Source: Moraxella caviae (lineage in GTDB: Bacteria; Pseudomonadota; Gammaproteobacteria; Pseudomonadales; Moraxellaceae). Taken from it: DNA of 64,000 nucleotides. Shown piece by piece: positions 53,367-61,584 of this stretch (positions are counted from its first letter, which is position 1; every line of letters starts with the position of its first letter). Both the position numbers and the translations under genes were made by a program. Below the pieces are notes generated by a model, which saw only the letters and a list, made by a program, of their open reading frames with translations, did no database searches and was not told where the DNA came from. The stretch covers positions 1 to 64,000 of the forward strand of contig NZ_MUXU01000033.1 of NCBI RefSeq assembly GCF_002014985.1. The letters are read 5' to 3'.

Positions 53367-56300
53367 TTATAATAAGCCCATTTCAAGCAGTAGTCGCCCC
53401 CGTGGGTCTCGTAGCTCAATCTTAGAACCCGTGTAGGTGAATGTACCACGGCTGTCAGATGTGCGTAATGTGCCGATATTTGCCGACAACGCCGACAGCT
53501 CTTTAATGCTTGCTTTGTTGATTTTGGCAACATCGATAGACCCATTTTGGATATACGCACTGTTGATATACGTCCCAGCTGGCACAGACACGCCGTTGAT
53601 TGTCTGCGCCCGTGTCAGCACAGTAAACGGGCTGGTTTTGCCACCGTTTGCCCACAGGCTAAAACGGTCAGCTTGCACCATGAACTCGCTTTTTTGCCCT
53701 TGCATTGCCAAGCCAAAGCCAGTTGCTGCGCCATTAGCGTTCATCTTGACGGTGTATTCGCCTGTGATGCCGTTCAGACTTGCCAAACGCTGCTCAACAG
53801 TCATGGTCTTGCCACCGATGGTTGTTGTTGCTTGGGTTGCCTTTTGGGATATTGCTTTGTCAGCCTCTGCTTTGGTGTAGTAATTGGTGGTTAAATTACT
53901 TTGCACCGCACTGATTGCGCTGTCGGTATCTTCAGGCGCTGGCGTCCAGTCTGTTGCGATGTTGCCGTATTCTAACTTTGGTTTTTTAAGCTCAATAATA
54001 CCCCCAACCCAAAACTCAAAGCGTACAAATAAATACTGCAAATCCTCCGCTGTAATCGTGCCTGTTACCACAAGCTTCTGCCAATCGTTTGACAGGTCAA
54101 ACGATTTACCAACTAAATCATCTTTAAATCCACCCGTGATGCCTTTTCGCATTGCAACAGACAATCTAGGATTTCCAGATATTTTTTTAGCATAGACAGA
54201 TAGCGTAAAAGTTGTACCATCTTTTAGCCACGCTTCAGCAGTGGCTTTGCTGATGTCATATCCAAAATGCTTCCAAGATGTGTCATTACTTGTCAGGCGT
54301 GCTACGCCATCAGCGATAACCATGCTGCTGCCTCGCCTACCACTGGCAAATCGCCATAGTTGGTCTAGGTGCTCGGTATGCTTTAATAAATTACGCCCGC
54401 CCACCGCCAAACTATCAAACCGACTGCTCAGCGTATCAAGCTGTGTCGCTTGTCCGCTCTGCGTCTGCTTAATCGCAGTAATCTCACTATTAGCATTGTC
54501 CGACGCAGTTTTTAGCTGTGTGTAGCGTTGTGACAACTCACCTGTCGTTACCGCCAAATCACGGATTGAGCCTGTATGACCGCCCACAGTCTGCTTAAGA
54601 TTAGCGATTTCAGCAGTTTTTGCATTGTCAGACAGTCTTAGCACACCAATATCAGCGATGGCTTGACTGATGCGGTTACGCTCAGTGCCGATGTCACTGA
54701 TGGCTTTATTGATGTCAAATCTAGCCGATGCCAAACCTGTCTCAAGCCCACCAATCTTATTAATCGGTGCTGTCAAGTCTTGGTGTAGCTGACTTGTGGT
54801 GATTTGACCTGTTAATAGCTCAAGCACTTTTTCGGCTTGGGCTTCGGTTGTGCCGCTTGTCCATGCTGTCCAGTCTGACGTATTGCCCAGCTTATCCACA
54901 ATTCGCCCACGATAAAACTGTGTTAGGTTACCTTGTAGCCCTGTGATTTCGTGCTTGTTAGTGGGGTAGGCAAACGTGCCAAGGGTTGTGATGTTACTTC
55001 TGCCGTCTGGCGACACCTGAATTTCTGTATAATTGGTGTCGTCTGATTTTGCGCCAAACGCCCAATCAATCTGCATGCCAAATAACAAACCCTTAGCGGT
55101 AAGCCTTGCTGGGCGGTTTGGTTTGCCAACTTTGCCTGTGATGGTGGTTAATTGACTGTAGACAGGCTGGCTTGACACACCAAAGGGACTGATTGCCGTT
55201 ACCTTAGCCTCATAATTGCCACCATACACGCCGCTGATGTCCGCTGATACGCCTGTTTGTTTTGGCAATACAATCCAGTTGCCACCATCTTTTCGCCACT
55301 CGACGATGTAATGACTTGCCATTTGCACCTGCCCCCATGCGATGTTTAGCGTGGTGACAGACTGCCCTTGATGGGTGGCAATGCTTTGGCTAAGCGTCAC
55401 AAATTCAGGGCTGGCAATGTGATAGCTTTCGTTTACCGTGTGGGGTTTTGGGGCGACTTTGACAGTTGCACCAAATTTGGCAGGCTCATACTGCACCCCT
55501 GTGATGTTAAAAGTATCACCATCTTTGGTAATGCTCATCACCCGAAACTGCATTAAACGCAGTTGGCTACTGTCAATCGCCCACACATTGCCAGTACTGA
55601 CAGTTTCAAAAGCCGCATCTACTGCCACAACGCTCTCGTTTTGATAATCACGCACAAGGCTTCGCTTGGCAATGCCGCTGGCTGTATTGACAACCAACAC
55701 ATCACCACGCTTTGCCGTAACCGCTCTATCAAGGGTAATGGTGCGGCGATTTTGGTTTACCCCTGCGATACGCCCACCATTGGCACGCCCAGCGAAAACT
55801 TCGTCAGAGATGTTAATCACATCACCCACCTGTGGAATAAAGCCCTCAAGCCCCGTTTTAAAGCTCACTTGCTTGGTTTCTAATTGCTCGGTCAATAGCG
55901 CCCACTGCCCTGCTCGTCTGGCTTGCGCTAGGCTAGTGCAACCAAAAGCGGATAAATCTAATTGTCTGATACCAATGCGGGCGATTGCCGCTTCGTCTTT
56001 GACCCATTCATATTCGGTCTGATAGTCGTTATCAGGGTTATCCCAAGCGACTTTAACGACACTGTGGCGGTCACGGGCGCGTGTGCCAGTATAGACAAAC
56101 AGCCCATCAACCACATTAGCACGGCTGAATGTATAAACAGGGTCTTTTGGCATATCACAATTTACCGTGATTGCCTGACCATTCCAATAAGATAGCCCAC
56201 GAAATACACCCGCTAATTGGCTAATCACATTAAAAGCGTCCTCGGCTTTTTGTAGATACACATTGATGGCAAAGCGTGGTTCTTTATTGCCGTTGCCATC

Positions 56301-57251
56301 GTCCACCAGCTCATCGCAATATTTGCCAATCTCATACAGCGCCCATTTATCCACCATAGAAGCGTCCAATCGGCTGCCTAAGCCATAACGCTTAGCAAGC
56401 AACAAATCATACAGCACCCACGCAGGATTGTTACTGTAGCTTTCAATGAATGTGCCGTCCCAAAGCCCTGTGTAGGTGCGAGTTTGGGCGTTATAATTGG
56501 ACGGCACACGGATAATCTTGCCTTTTAGACGCACGGATAGCTTGGCGATATTTTGAAAGCTTTTGGCATCATATTCAAGTGCAAGCAATGCGGTGCAAGG
56601 ATAGCGCATTTTACTGTCAAACAGTTCTTGCACTGCGTCAATGTACATGGTATCGCTGATTAAATCGCTCGTGCTGTTGGCGGTCAGGCGGCGGACACGG
56701 ATTTGCCAGCCTGTGCGAGCCTTTGGTAGGTTGATGCGATGGCTTCGGGTGTAGCCTGCCGATGTTTTATCCTGAATAAAGGTGCGTAAAACTTCAATAA
56801 ACGCCCCATTATCGGTGCGCACATCGATGGCGTAGTCAATGCGATAGCCGCCCACATCGCCGTTGGTTTCTTGCTTGGCTAGTCTGTCCCATTTTAGGCG
56901 CACCGCCACCGCTGATAGCTGTTTGTCATTAAACGCACGGATAAATGGCTTGTCGTGTCTTAGCTCAACACCCACGCCAATTTCATTGACCACGCTGTCA
57001 AAGCCTGTAATGTGCGCTTGGTCGTTCGTACCTGCACGAAATTCATAGCGCAAAGCGTTAAAATTGGACACGCCATTGGTAACGATTGGCGTGTTCTCAA
57101 GACGAATGCTTGATGCACCATTGGCAAGCCCATAAATCTCACCTTCTGCCAAGCCGTATAGGATTTTAACGGTTTGCAAAGATTGTACGCTGTCTTTTTG
57201 GATATTGGGCTGTCTTTGGTTGGATTGCCCTTTTTTAAAGCCTGTAATCAT
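53367..57251 (-). CDS. Phage tail tip / host-specificity protein J
   Basis: 1294 residues, the central tail fibre that contacts the host receptor. The N-terminal 700 residues follow the lambda J pattern: VKILYGLAEGEIYGLANGAS, then RGLSYWNGQAITV, VDGLFVYTGTRARDRHSVV, and fibronectin-like segments (TTLNIAWGQVQMASHYIVEW). The middle (about 830-950) is coiled coil. The C-terminal third (EYTVKMNANGAATGFGLAMQ, FTYTGSKIELRDPRGRLLLE) is the DUF1983-type tip domain. Intact. Confidence 0.92.
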   Translation of the reverse strand: MITGFKKGQSNQRQPNIQKDSVQSLQTVKILYGLAEGEIYGLANGASSIRLENTPIVTNGVSNFNALRYEFRAGTNDQAHITGFDSVVNEIGVGVELRHDKPFIRAFNDKQLSAVAVRLKWDRLAKQETNGDVGGYRIDYAIDVRTDNGAFIEVLRTFIQDKTSAGYTRSHRINLPKARTGWQIRVRRLTANSTSDLISDTMYIDAVQELFDSKMRYPCTALLALEYDAKSFQNIAKLSVRLKGKIIRVPSNYNAQTRTYTGLWDGTFIESYSNNPAWVLYDLLLAKRYGLGSRLDASMVDKWALYEIGKYCDELVDDGNGNKEPRFAINVYLQKAEDAFNVISQLAGVFRGLSYWNGQAITVNCDMPKDPVYTFSRANVVDGLFVYTGTRARDRHSVVKVAWDNPDNDYQTEYEWVKDEAAIARIGIRQLDLSAFGCTSLAQARRAGQWALLTEQLETKQVSFKTGLEGFIPQVGDVINISDEVFAGRANGGRIAGVNQNRRTITLDRAVTAKRGDVLVVNTASGIAKRSLVRDYQNESVVAVDAAFETVSTGNVWAIDSSQLRLMQFRVMSITKDGDTFNITGVQYEPAKFGATVKVAPKPHTVNESYHIASPEFVTLSQSIATHQGQSVTTLNIAWGQVQMASHYIVEWRKDGGNWIVLPKQTGVSADISGVYGGNYEAKVTAISPFGVSSQPVYSQLTTITGKVGKPNRPARLTAKGLLFGMQIDWAFGAKSDDTNYTEIQVSPDGRSNITTLGTFAYPTNKHEITGLQGNLTQFYRGRIVDKLGNTSDWTAWTSGTTEAQAEKVLELLTGQITTSQLHQDLTAPINKIGGLETGLASARFDINKAISDIGTERNRISQAIADIGVLRLSDNAKTAEIANLKQTVGGHTGSIRDLAVTTGELSQRYTQLKTASDNANSEITAIKQTQSGQATQLDTLSSRFDSLAVGGRNLLKHTEHLDQLWRFASGRRGSSMVIADGVARLTSNDTSWKHFGYDISKATAEAWLKDGTTFTLSVYAKKISGNPRLSVAMRKGITGGFKDDLVGKSFDLSNDWQKLVVTGTITAEDLQYLFVRFEFWVGGIIELKKPKLEYGNIATDWTPAPEDTDSAISAVQSNLTTNYYTKAEADKAISQKATQATTTIGGKTMTVEQRLASLNGITGEYTVKMNANGAATGFGLAMQGQKSEFMVQADRFSLWANGGKTSPFTVLTRAQTINGVSVPAGTYINSAYIQNGSIDVAKINKASIKELSALSANIGTLRTSDSRGTFTYTGSKIELRDPRGRLLLEMGLL

Positions 57252-57254
57252 TTT

Positions 57255-57932
57255 TTAAACTCCAAACATTTTGCGCAAGCCATGGCTGGCTTTATTGCCT
57301 GTCGTTACACTTTCTCGCAAATCCTCGGTATAAATGCCAGCCGAGCAGATAAAACCGCCCACATCACGCTCACCGTAAAGAATCGGCACAGGATTCCCTT
57401 GTGCCACGGTCGTTACCGCACCGCCAAAGCCATAGTTGGCTTTGTTGCCGTCTTGGTCTTGGCTGTCAAGTTTAGGCGTTGGCATTAAAAGAGAGGTTAA
57501 GCCACCAATCATCATGCCCACGCCCATACTAAATAGACTGGTTGACATCGCTCCCCATGCCGCCATAGATGCACCACCTGTAAAAAATGCTGCACCGATT
57601 AAAGCTGCGCCGGTCAAAATTTGCATAAAACCACCATTACCGCCAGCACCGATGATTTGTGGCACAATGTGAATGGTGGACGCATTGGTGATGTCTTTTA
57701 GCTCATCTTCGCCAATATTTTTGCCCATGCGTTTTAATGATTTGGCGGTTTTATCGCTATTACCGACAAAGACGGCAAAGCCCAGCCCCTTTTTCTTGCT
57801 TTGTAGCATAAACTCACGAAAGGCAGGCATTTGACACGCCAAAGCGTGAGTGGCTTCATAGGCACTTGCCACATCGAGCTTAAAGTATTTGCCAAACTTT
57901 TTTAATGCGCCATGTAGGACGATGGTTTTCAT
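57255..57932 (-). CDS. Phage tail assembly protein I
   Basis: 225 residues, lambda I-like. An N-terminal ubiquitin-like fold (MKTIVLHGALKKFGKYFKLD) precedes a Gly/Ala-rich hydrophobic middle (TGAALIGAAFFTGGASMAAW) and PVPILYGERDVGGFICSAGI at the end. AGGAAAAACATC precedes the ATG at 57932; the frame is open upstream into the hicAB promoter region and that extension is not coding. J begins 3 bases after its stop. Confidence 0.87.
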   Translation of the reverse strand: MKTIVLHGALKKFGKYFKLDVASAYEATHALACQMPAFREFMLQSKKKGLGFAVFVGNSDKTAKSLKRMGKNIGEDELKDITNASTIHIVPQIIGAGGNGGFMQILTGAALIGAAFFTGGASMAAWGAMSTSLFSMGVGMMIGGLTSLLMPTPKLDSQDQDGNKANYGFGGAVTTVAQGNPVPILYGERDVGGFICSAGIYTEDLRESVTTGNKASHGLRKMFGV

Positions 57933-57975
57933 GATGTTTTTCCTATAAAAAATAAACTTTTTTGTTGATTTGGGC

Positions 57976-58004
57976 TTGACATTATAAACATTTTTGTTTA
58001 TAAT
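57976..58004 (+). promoter_or_regulatory. Consensus promoter of hicAB module 2 with embedded inverted repeat
   Basis: TTGACA (57976-57981), 17 bases, TATAAT (57999-58004): a perfect match. TATAAACA-TTTT-TGTTTATA (57983-58002) fills the spacer and enters the -10 box, an ideal place for repression by HicB. Confidence 0.85.
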
Positions 58005-58034
58005 ATACTCACTAACAGCAATTAAGGGTAACAG

Positions 58035-58205
58035 ATGAAATATAGCGATTTGATTAAACTGTTGCGTGAGCAGGGAGCGACGTTTAAAGAAGGTAGTAAG
58101 CACACCAAAGCATACCTAAACGGCAAACAAACCGTAATCCCAAGACACAAAGAGGTAAACGAAATCACTGCCAAAGCCATCATTAAACAGCTACAATCAG
58201 ACTAG
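58035..58205 (+). CDS. hicA: HicA toxin (short type), module 2
   Basis: A 56-residue protein. MKYSDLIKLLREQGATFKEG, SKHTKAYLNGKQTVIPRHKE, then VNEITAKAIIKQLQSD. The motif Gly-Ser-Lys-His with PRHKEVNE is the canonical short HicA pattern, whose His is catalytic in mRNA cleavage. AAGGGTAACAG lies before the ATG. The stop codon TAG lies inside an inverted repeat. Confidence 0.9.
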   Translation: MKYSDLIKLLREQGATFKEGSKHTKAYLNGKQTVIPRHKEVNEITAKAIIKQLQSD

Positions 58206-58219
58206 GGGGTAACCCCTAG
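58202..58219. other. Hairpin between hicA and hicB of module 2
   Basis: CTAGGGG and CCCCTAG arms with a 4-base loop; it includes the hicA stop and has no T run. A TGCTAAAAT extended -10 at 58233-58241 follows and may give hicB its own promoter, as in known hicAB operons. Confidence 0.5.
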
Positions 58220-58260
58220 CATTACCCAAAATTGCTAAAATCACCAACGGAGTTTTATTT

Positions 58261-58674
58261 ATGTACTATCCAGCAACCCTAACCCCTAATGGTGCAGGCT
58301 TTACCGTAACCTTTCGTGATATTCCAGAAGCCATCACCGAAGGGGCAACCCTTGATGAAGCTCTAACAATGGCACAAGATGCCCTGTGTGTGGCGATGGA
58401 ATTTTATACCGAAGACAACCGAGCCGTACCAATGCCAAGCCAGCCACAAGATGGCGAACATTTGGTAGGTTTGCCACCGTCCTTGTGGGTAAAGGTGCTA
58501 CTACTTAATGAAATGCTTGCACAAAATATCAGCCAAGCCGAGCTTGCCAAACGCATGGGAATAATCCCTCAAAAGGTAACTCGCCTTGTGGATTTATCAC
58601 ACACTACCAAGATTGATACTTTGGCAAATGCTTTTACGAAATTGGGCAAGCATTTACAAGTTGCTTTGGTGTAA
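58261..58674 (+). CDS. hicB: HicB antitoxin (helix-turn-helix type), module 2
   Basis: 137 residues. The HicB core (MYYPATLTPNGAGFTVTFRD, IPEAITEGATLDEALTMAQD) is followed by a Cro/C1-like helix-turn-helix (NISQAELAKRMGIIPQKVTR). It differs from the ribbon-helix-helix HicB of module 1, so the two modules are separate acquisitions. Its last 21 bases overlap the end of the convergent K gene. Confidence 0.9.
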   Translation: MYYPATLTPNGAGFTVTFRDIPEAITEGATLDEALTMAQDALCVAMEFYTEDNRAVPMPSQPQDGEHLVGLPPSLWVKVLLLNEMLAQNISQAELAKRMGIIPQKVTRLVDLSHTTKIDTLANAFTKLGKHLQVALV

Positions 58675-59415
58675 ATCCCTATGCCTAACCACCATCGCCG
58701 TCCTGCGCTGCCAGCTTTCGCCATAAATCTCACGGCGTGATAGCGCCCCATGTGGGTGATGAATGATGACATCGCCCCTGTGTGGTTCGCTATCTTCGCT
58801 TGTCAGCTGTGTGTCGCCCAAATAGACAAGAGCGTGGTTGATGTGGTGAGTACGCCCCACACGGCATAAAATCACATCATAAGGCTTTAAATCTTGCACT
58901 TGGATAAAGCCCGCTTTTTCAAAGTTATTTTGATAAAGCGGCTCGTGGTGTTCATCTTCCCACCAACTGTCTGTGCGTGTAAAATCAGGCAATTTAATAT
59001 TTAGCTCACGATTGTAATAATCACGCACCAGACTGTAGCAATCAAGCAAGCCATGATGATACTCACGCCCCAGTAGCGGTGCTGTGTAATCGTCAGGCTC
59101 ATATACGCCAAAATCTGTGCCATTGGTAATCACCCACGGCACACCGTGTAGGCTCATTTGTAGCCTATCACCATCGCTGGGTAAAATATCGCCGTTTGGG
59201 TGGCTATGCACAATGGCGATAATCTCACCCATGCCTTCAGCTGCTACCCAGTCGCTGGGGTCTAAGATAAAGCTGTCGTTGCCGTAAGCAAGATTGGCAC
59301 ATGGTACATAGTGCTTTTGCTTGGCGGTTTTGATAATCACCCCGCAGCATTCTTTGGGGAGGCATTTTTGATAATGTGTTAGAATTTGGTTTTTTAGTGT
59401 TTGGGTCAATTTCAT
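58654..59415 (-). CDS. Phage tail assembly protein K (JAMM + NlpC/P60)
   Basis: 253 residues. Residues about 1-110 are a JAB/MPN metalloprotease domain with E22, H70-x-H72, S80 and D83 (HSHPNGDILPSDGD) in the exact JAMM spacing. Residues about 118-250 are an NlpC/P60 peptidase with C125 (LLDCYSLVRDYYN) and His in HINHALVYLG. Lambda K has this layout and is needed for tail-tip assembly and cell-wall entry. The C-terminal codons overlap hicB of module 2 on the other strand. Confidence 0.9.
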   Translation of the reverse strand: MKLTQTLKNQILTHYQKCLPKECCGVIIKTAKQKHYVPCANLAYGNDSFILDPSDWVAAEGMGEIIAIVHSHPNGDILPSDGDRLQMSLHGVPWVITNGTDFGVYEPDDYTAPLLGREYHHGLLDCYSLVRDYYNRELNIKLPDFTRTDSWWEDEHHEPLYQNNFEKAGFIQVQDLKPYDVILCRVGRTHHINHALVYLGDTQLTSEDSEPHRGDVIIHHPHGALSRREIYGESWQRRTAMVVRHRDLHQSNL

Positions 59416-59429
59416 AAATCACAGCCAAT

Positions 59430-59451
59430 AAAAAACCGCCCATTAGGCGGT
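59430..59451 (-). terminator. Terminator overlapping the vapC stop, before K
   Basis: CCGCC and GGCGG arms with a 5-base loop, followed by TTTTTTATT on the minus strand. The vapC stop codon (59443-59445) lies in the loop; K starts 14 bases after the T run. Confidence 0.7.
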
Positions 59452-59808
59452 GTAAGTTTGGTATTTGCGTTTGAGCTTCTCATCAAATGTAATCAGTACC
59501 AAATCATGCTCTAAAGCCGTAGCAAGCACAATACAATCAGGCAATTTGATTTTATCCTGCTGGCGAATGCCAATGGTGCGAGCTGTGATGGCGGTGGACA
59601 ATGGATATTGCACAAAATTTGCCATCAAACGCACAAAGGTCTCGCTGTCTTGTTCGGATTGTGGAAAACCCAAAACTTCAATGCGGTTTATCACACTGAT
59701 GGCACACTCATGAGCTTGGATATTGAGTGCCTTAGCCATTTGCAATGCATTAGGGTCTTTGTTTTTTAAGGCGATAATAAAACAAGTATCCAGTAAGTAT
59801 TTTGGCAT
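59443..59808 (-). CDS. vapC: VapC-type PIN-domain toxin
   Basis: 121 residues. PIN ribonuclease with acidic active-site residues in YLLDTCFI (Asp), INRIEVLG (Glu) and KLPDCIVLATALEHD (Asp). Starts at the ATG at 59808, which shares its A with the antitoxin stop (TGATG), so the two are translationally coupled. It lies between tail genes L and K, in the same direction as the tail operon. Confidence 0.88.
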   Translation of the reverse strand: MPKYLLDTCFIIALKNKDPNALQMAKALNIQAHECAISVINRIEVLGFPQSEQDSETFVRLMANFVQYPLSTAITARTIGIRQQDKIKLPDCIVLATALEHDLVLITFDEKLKRKYQTYTA

Positions 59809-60017
59809 CAGTTCCACTCACTGCGTAAGGATTGTTGGATTGCAAGCCCATCATGTTGCTCTGTAGGCTCTGGTAAATCTGCAACCACATCAAGCAGCGA
59901 TACAGGATTATCTTTATGTACCAAGTTCATAATATAACTTTCAATGCTAAGCCCTTGCGTTTGGGCATTTTGTAAGATAATCTGCACATCTTGAGCAGGT
60001 AAATCTAGCGGTATCAT
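59808..60017 (-). CDS. vapB: VapB-type antitoxin
   Basis: 69 residues from the ATG at 60017 with AAGGAAACACACC upstream; an upstream in-frame start at 60044 lacks a ribosome site. MIPLDLPAQDVQIILQNAQT looks like a ribbon-helix-helix or Phd-like start, and the acidic C-terminus (DVVADLPEPTEQHDGLAIQQ) is the usual toxin-binding tail. Partner of the PIN toxin that follows. Confidence 0.78.
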   Translation of the reverse strand: MIPLDLPAQDVQIILQNAQTQGLSIESYIMNLVHKDNPVSLLDVVADLPEPTEQHDGLAIQQSLRSEWN

Positions 60018-60070
60018 GGTGTGTTTCCTTGTGAATTTGGTCATATCTTAGCAAAAATTGAACACAAGTG

Positions 60071-60730
60071 CTACATCGACGACGCAATAAACCCACCAAA
60101 GGACAACTCGCTGTTTTCACCATAGCGTAATTTGCATTCAAAGCCACGCCCACCGCATTTATCACGGGCAGGGTCATTGGTTGGATTGCCGTTTTCGTCA
60201 AACATTGCCGTCCCCATATAGCCACACTCCTCGCCCCGATAGCCACCCGTCACCGCCCAATGACAAAAGCCTGTGATTTGCCGTACAGGGATTTTTAAGC
60301 CCTCAAAGTCCACAGGGTTTGACAACTCAAAGCTCACCGTCTGTCCGTTGTCCTCAGTCATCTGCTCAACAAACCAAATCTGCTTTTTATGCTGGGCGTT
60401 TGGGTCTTTTAAATGCTTGGCAAGCGTATGAATGACGGTAAGTTTTGCGCCGACAAGGTCATGAAATCTGTGGCATAATGCACTGATGACAAAGCCCAAA
60501 TTATCATGAAAATTGGCAATCTTTAAAGTGGGAGCGGACGCTCGCCCATCGCCGCGCATTTCTAGTCCGTCAGCTTCAATCGCTACAGGCTCATAGGTTT
60601 TGCCCTGCCAAACGATTTGCCCATCGTGACCGTGAAAGTACATTTGACCTGCGCCCACATTATCTGCGTCTAGGTGATACAGCGTGATAATCTCTGGAAT
60701 TTGCAGGCTTTGTAAATCTTGGTTGTTCAT
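60071..60730 (-). CDS. Phage minor tail protein L
   Basis: 219 residues. Lambda L-like: IITLYHLDADNVGAGQMYFH, GLEMRGDGRASAPTLKIANF, and a C-terminal Cys set (ITGFCHWAV, GEECGYMG, DKCGGRGFECK) that in the lambda protein holds an iron-sulfur cluster. AAAGGGCGATGAT precedes the ATG at 60730. Its start follows directly on the stop of a 47-residue membrane protein gene. Confidence 0.9.
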   Translation of the reverse strand: MNNQDLQSLQIPEIITLYHLDADNVGAGQMYFHGHDGQIVWQGKTYEPVAIEADGLEMRGDGRASAPTLKIANFHDNLGFVISALCHRFHDLVGAKLTVIHTLAKHLKDPNAQHKKQIWFVEQMTEDNGQTVSFELSNPVDFEGLKIPVRQITGFCHWAVTGGYRGEECGYMGTAMFDENGNPTNDPARDKCGGRGFECKLRYGENSELSFGGFIASSM

Positions 60731-60731
60731 A

Positions 60732-60875
60732 TCATCGCCCTTTGATAGCACGGATAATTTCAGGTAATTTGTAAATAAAAACAGCAACCCATAAAACCGC
60801 CCCAATTATTAAAATCTCACCCATGGTAAATTTTCCTTCTTTAAAAAGGGTTAAAACTGTGATAAAATCACTCAT
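60732..60875 (-). CDS. Small single-span membrane protein, copy 2
   Basis: A 47-residue frame. MSDFITVLTLFKEGKFTMGE, then ILIIGAVLWVAVFIYKLPEI as one membrane span, and a basic end IRAIKGR. AAAGGA lies 8 bases before the ATG; an internal ATG at residue 18 also has a ribosome site. It resembles the 46-residue protein at 61408: both have ILIIG, a span, then K/R-LP-x-I. The next gene, L, starts one base after its stop. Function unknown; it might act on the host membrane. Confidence 0.7.
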   Translation of the reverse strand: MSDFITVLTLFKEGKFTMGEILIIGAVLWVAVFIYKLPEIIRAIKGR

Positions 60876-60925
60876 GTATTATGTCCTTTTATTGATTTAA
60901 TACCTTGTAAATCTCATGTATGACA

Positions 60926-60961
60926 TAAAAACCCCAAAAGCTCGCTACTTTTGGGGTTTTT
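60926..60961 (-). terminator. Terminator inside the tail operon, before small membrane protein 2
   Basis: AAAACCCCAAAAG and CTTTTGGGGTTTT, a 13-base perfect stem with a 7-base loop and flanking A/T runs. It works in either direction. Confidence 0.85.
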
Positions 60962-60966
60962 GCTAT

Positions 60967-61374
60967 TTAGTCACCGATACTGCCTGAACCTGTTGGGCTT
61001 TCAATAGCCAAGCTGTCGTTTGCATCAATCGCTGTGGTATCTCTTACTTCTGCTGATACGCCAAATTTACCATCTTTATACACGCAGGCAAATTTGGTGA
61101 CTTTGATGGTATTATCCCAACCTTTTAGTTCCTTTAGCATTTGTACGCCCCATGCCAAAATCTCGGTGCGAAAAATGGTGGCACGGTTGCGTTTTAAGAT
61201 GCCATTGTTTGGCTCATTATTACTGACTTCAAAGCCGTCGTCCTCTGGATAATACACGATTTCTACAACATCGGCTTTTTCGCCGTGCTGCCCTGTCCAA
61301 TAGTCAATTTGTGAAATGAACGACTGTAGCGTTTGTGCCTCAGTGCGTGATAGTGTGGTTAGTTCGTCACTCAT
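60967..61374 (-). CDS. Phage protein of unknown function in the tail operon
   Basis: 135 residues from the ATG at 61374, with GGAG seven bases upstream. YYPEDDGFEVSNNEPNNGIL and IFRTEILAWGVQMLKELKGW are the most distinctive stretches; acidic, without membrane segments or signal. It does not match a lambda tail gene I know, although it stands between M and L. It is enclosed by terminators on both sides, like the other inserted cassettes. Confidence 0.6.
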   Translation of the reverse strand: MSDELTTLSRTEAQTLQSFISQIDYWTGQHGEKADVVEIVYYPEDDGFEVSNNEPNNGILKRNRATIFRTEILAWGVQMLKELKGWDNTIKVTKFACVYKDGKFGVSAEVRDTTAIDANDSLAIESPTGSGSIGD

Positions 61375-61385
61375 GGTTTGCTCCA

Positions 61386-61406
61386 TAAAAAAGCCCCTAG
61401 TGGGCG
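61386..61406 (-). terminator. Terminator before the 135-residue protein gene
   Basis: GCCC and GGGC arms with a 5-base loop and TTTTTTATGGAGC following on the minus strand, right after the stop of small membrane protein 1. The T run leads straight into the next ribosome site. Confidence 0.6.
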
Positions 61407-61407
61407 G

Positions 61408-61548
61408 TTAAGATTTGAATTTATGCCATTGCTCTAAAATCTGCGGTAATCGCCAAATGATTAAGCCAAGCAGAAAAAATGTGCCAATGATTAAAATTTT
61501 TAACACACTCATTTCTCCCAATTTTGCCAAATCTATGGTAAAATTCAT
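61408..61548 (-). CDS. Small single-span membrane protein, copy 1
   Basis: A 46-residue frame: MNFTIDLAKLGEMSVLKILI, then IGTFFLLGLIIWRLPQILEQ and a basic end WHKFKS. AAAGGAT precedes the ATG at 61548; an internal ATG at residue 13 would give 34 residues. It looks like a paralogue of the protein at 60732, sharing ILIIG, the membrane span and the (K/R)LP-x-I motif. It lies between terminators, downstream of gene M. Confidence 0.65.
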   Translation of the reverse strand: MNFTIDLAKLGEMSVLKILIIGTFFLLGLIIWRLPQILEQWHKFKS

Positions 61549-61584
61549 TTATGTTTTATCCTTTGTATGCAAGGTTAAAAATAG

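Noticed and set aside
57933..58103. N-terminal extension of tail protein I through the hicAB promoter
   Set aside because: The extension is AT-rich, antisense to the hicA promoter and start, and the ATG at 57932 has a good ribosome site and matches the family N-terminus.
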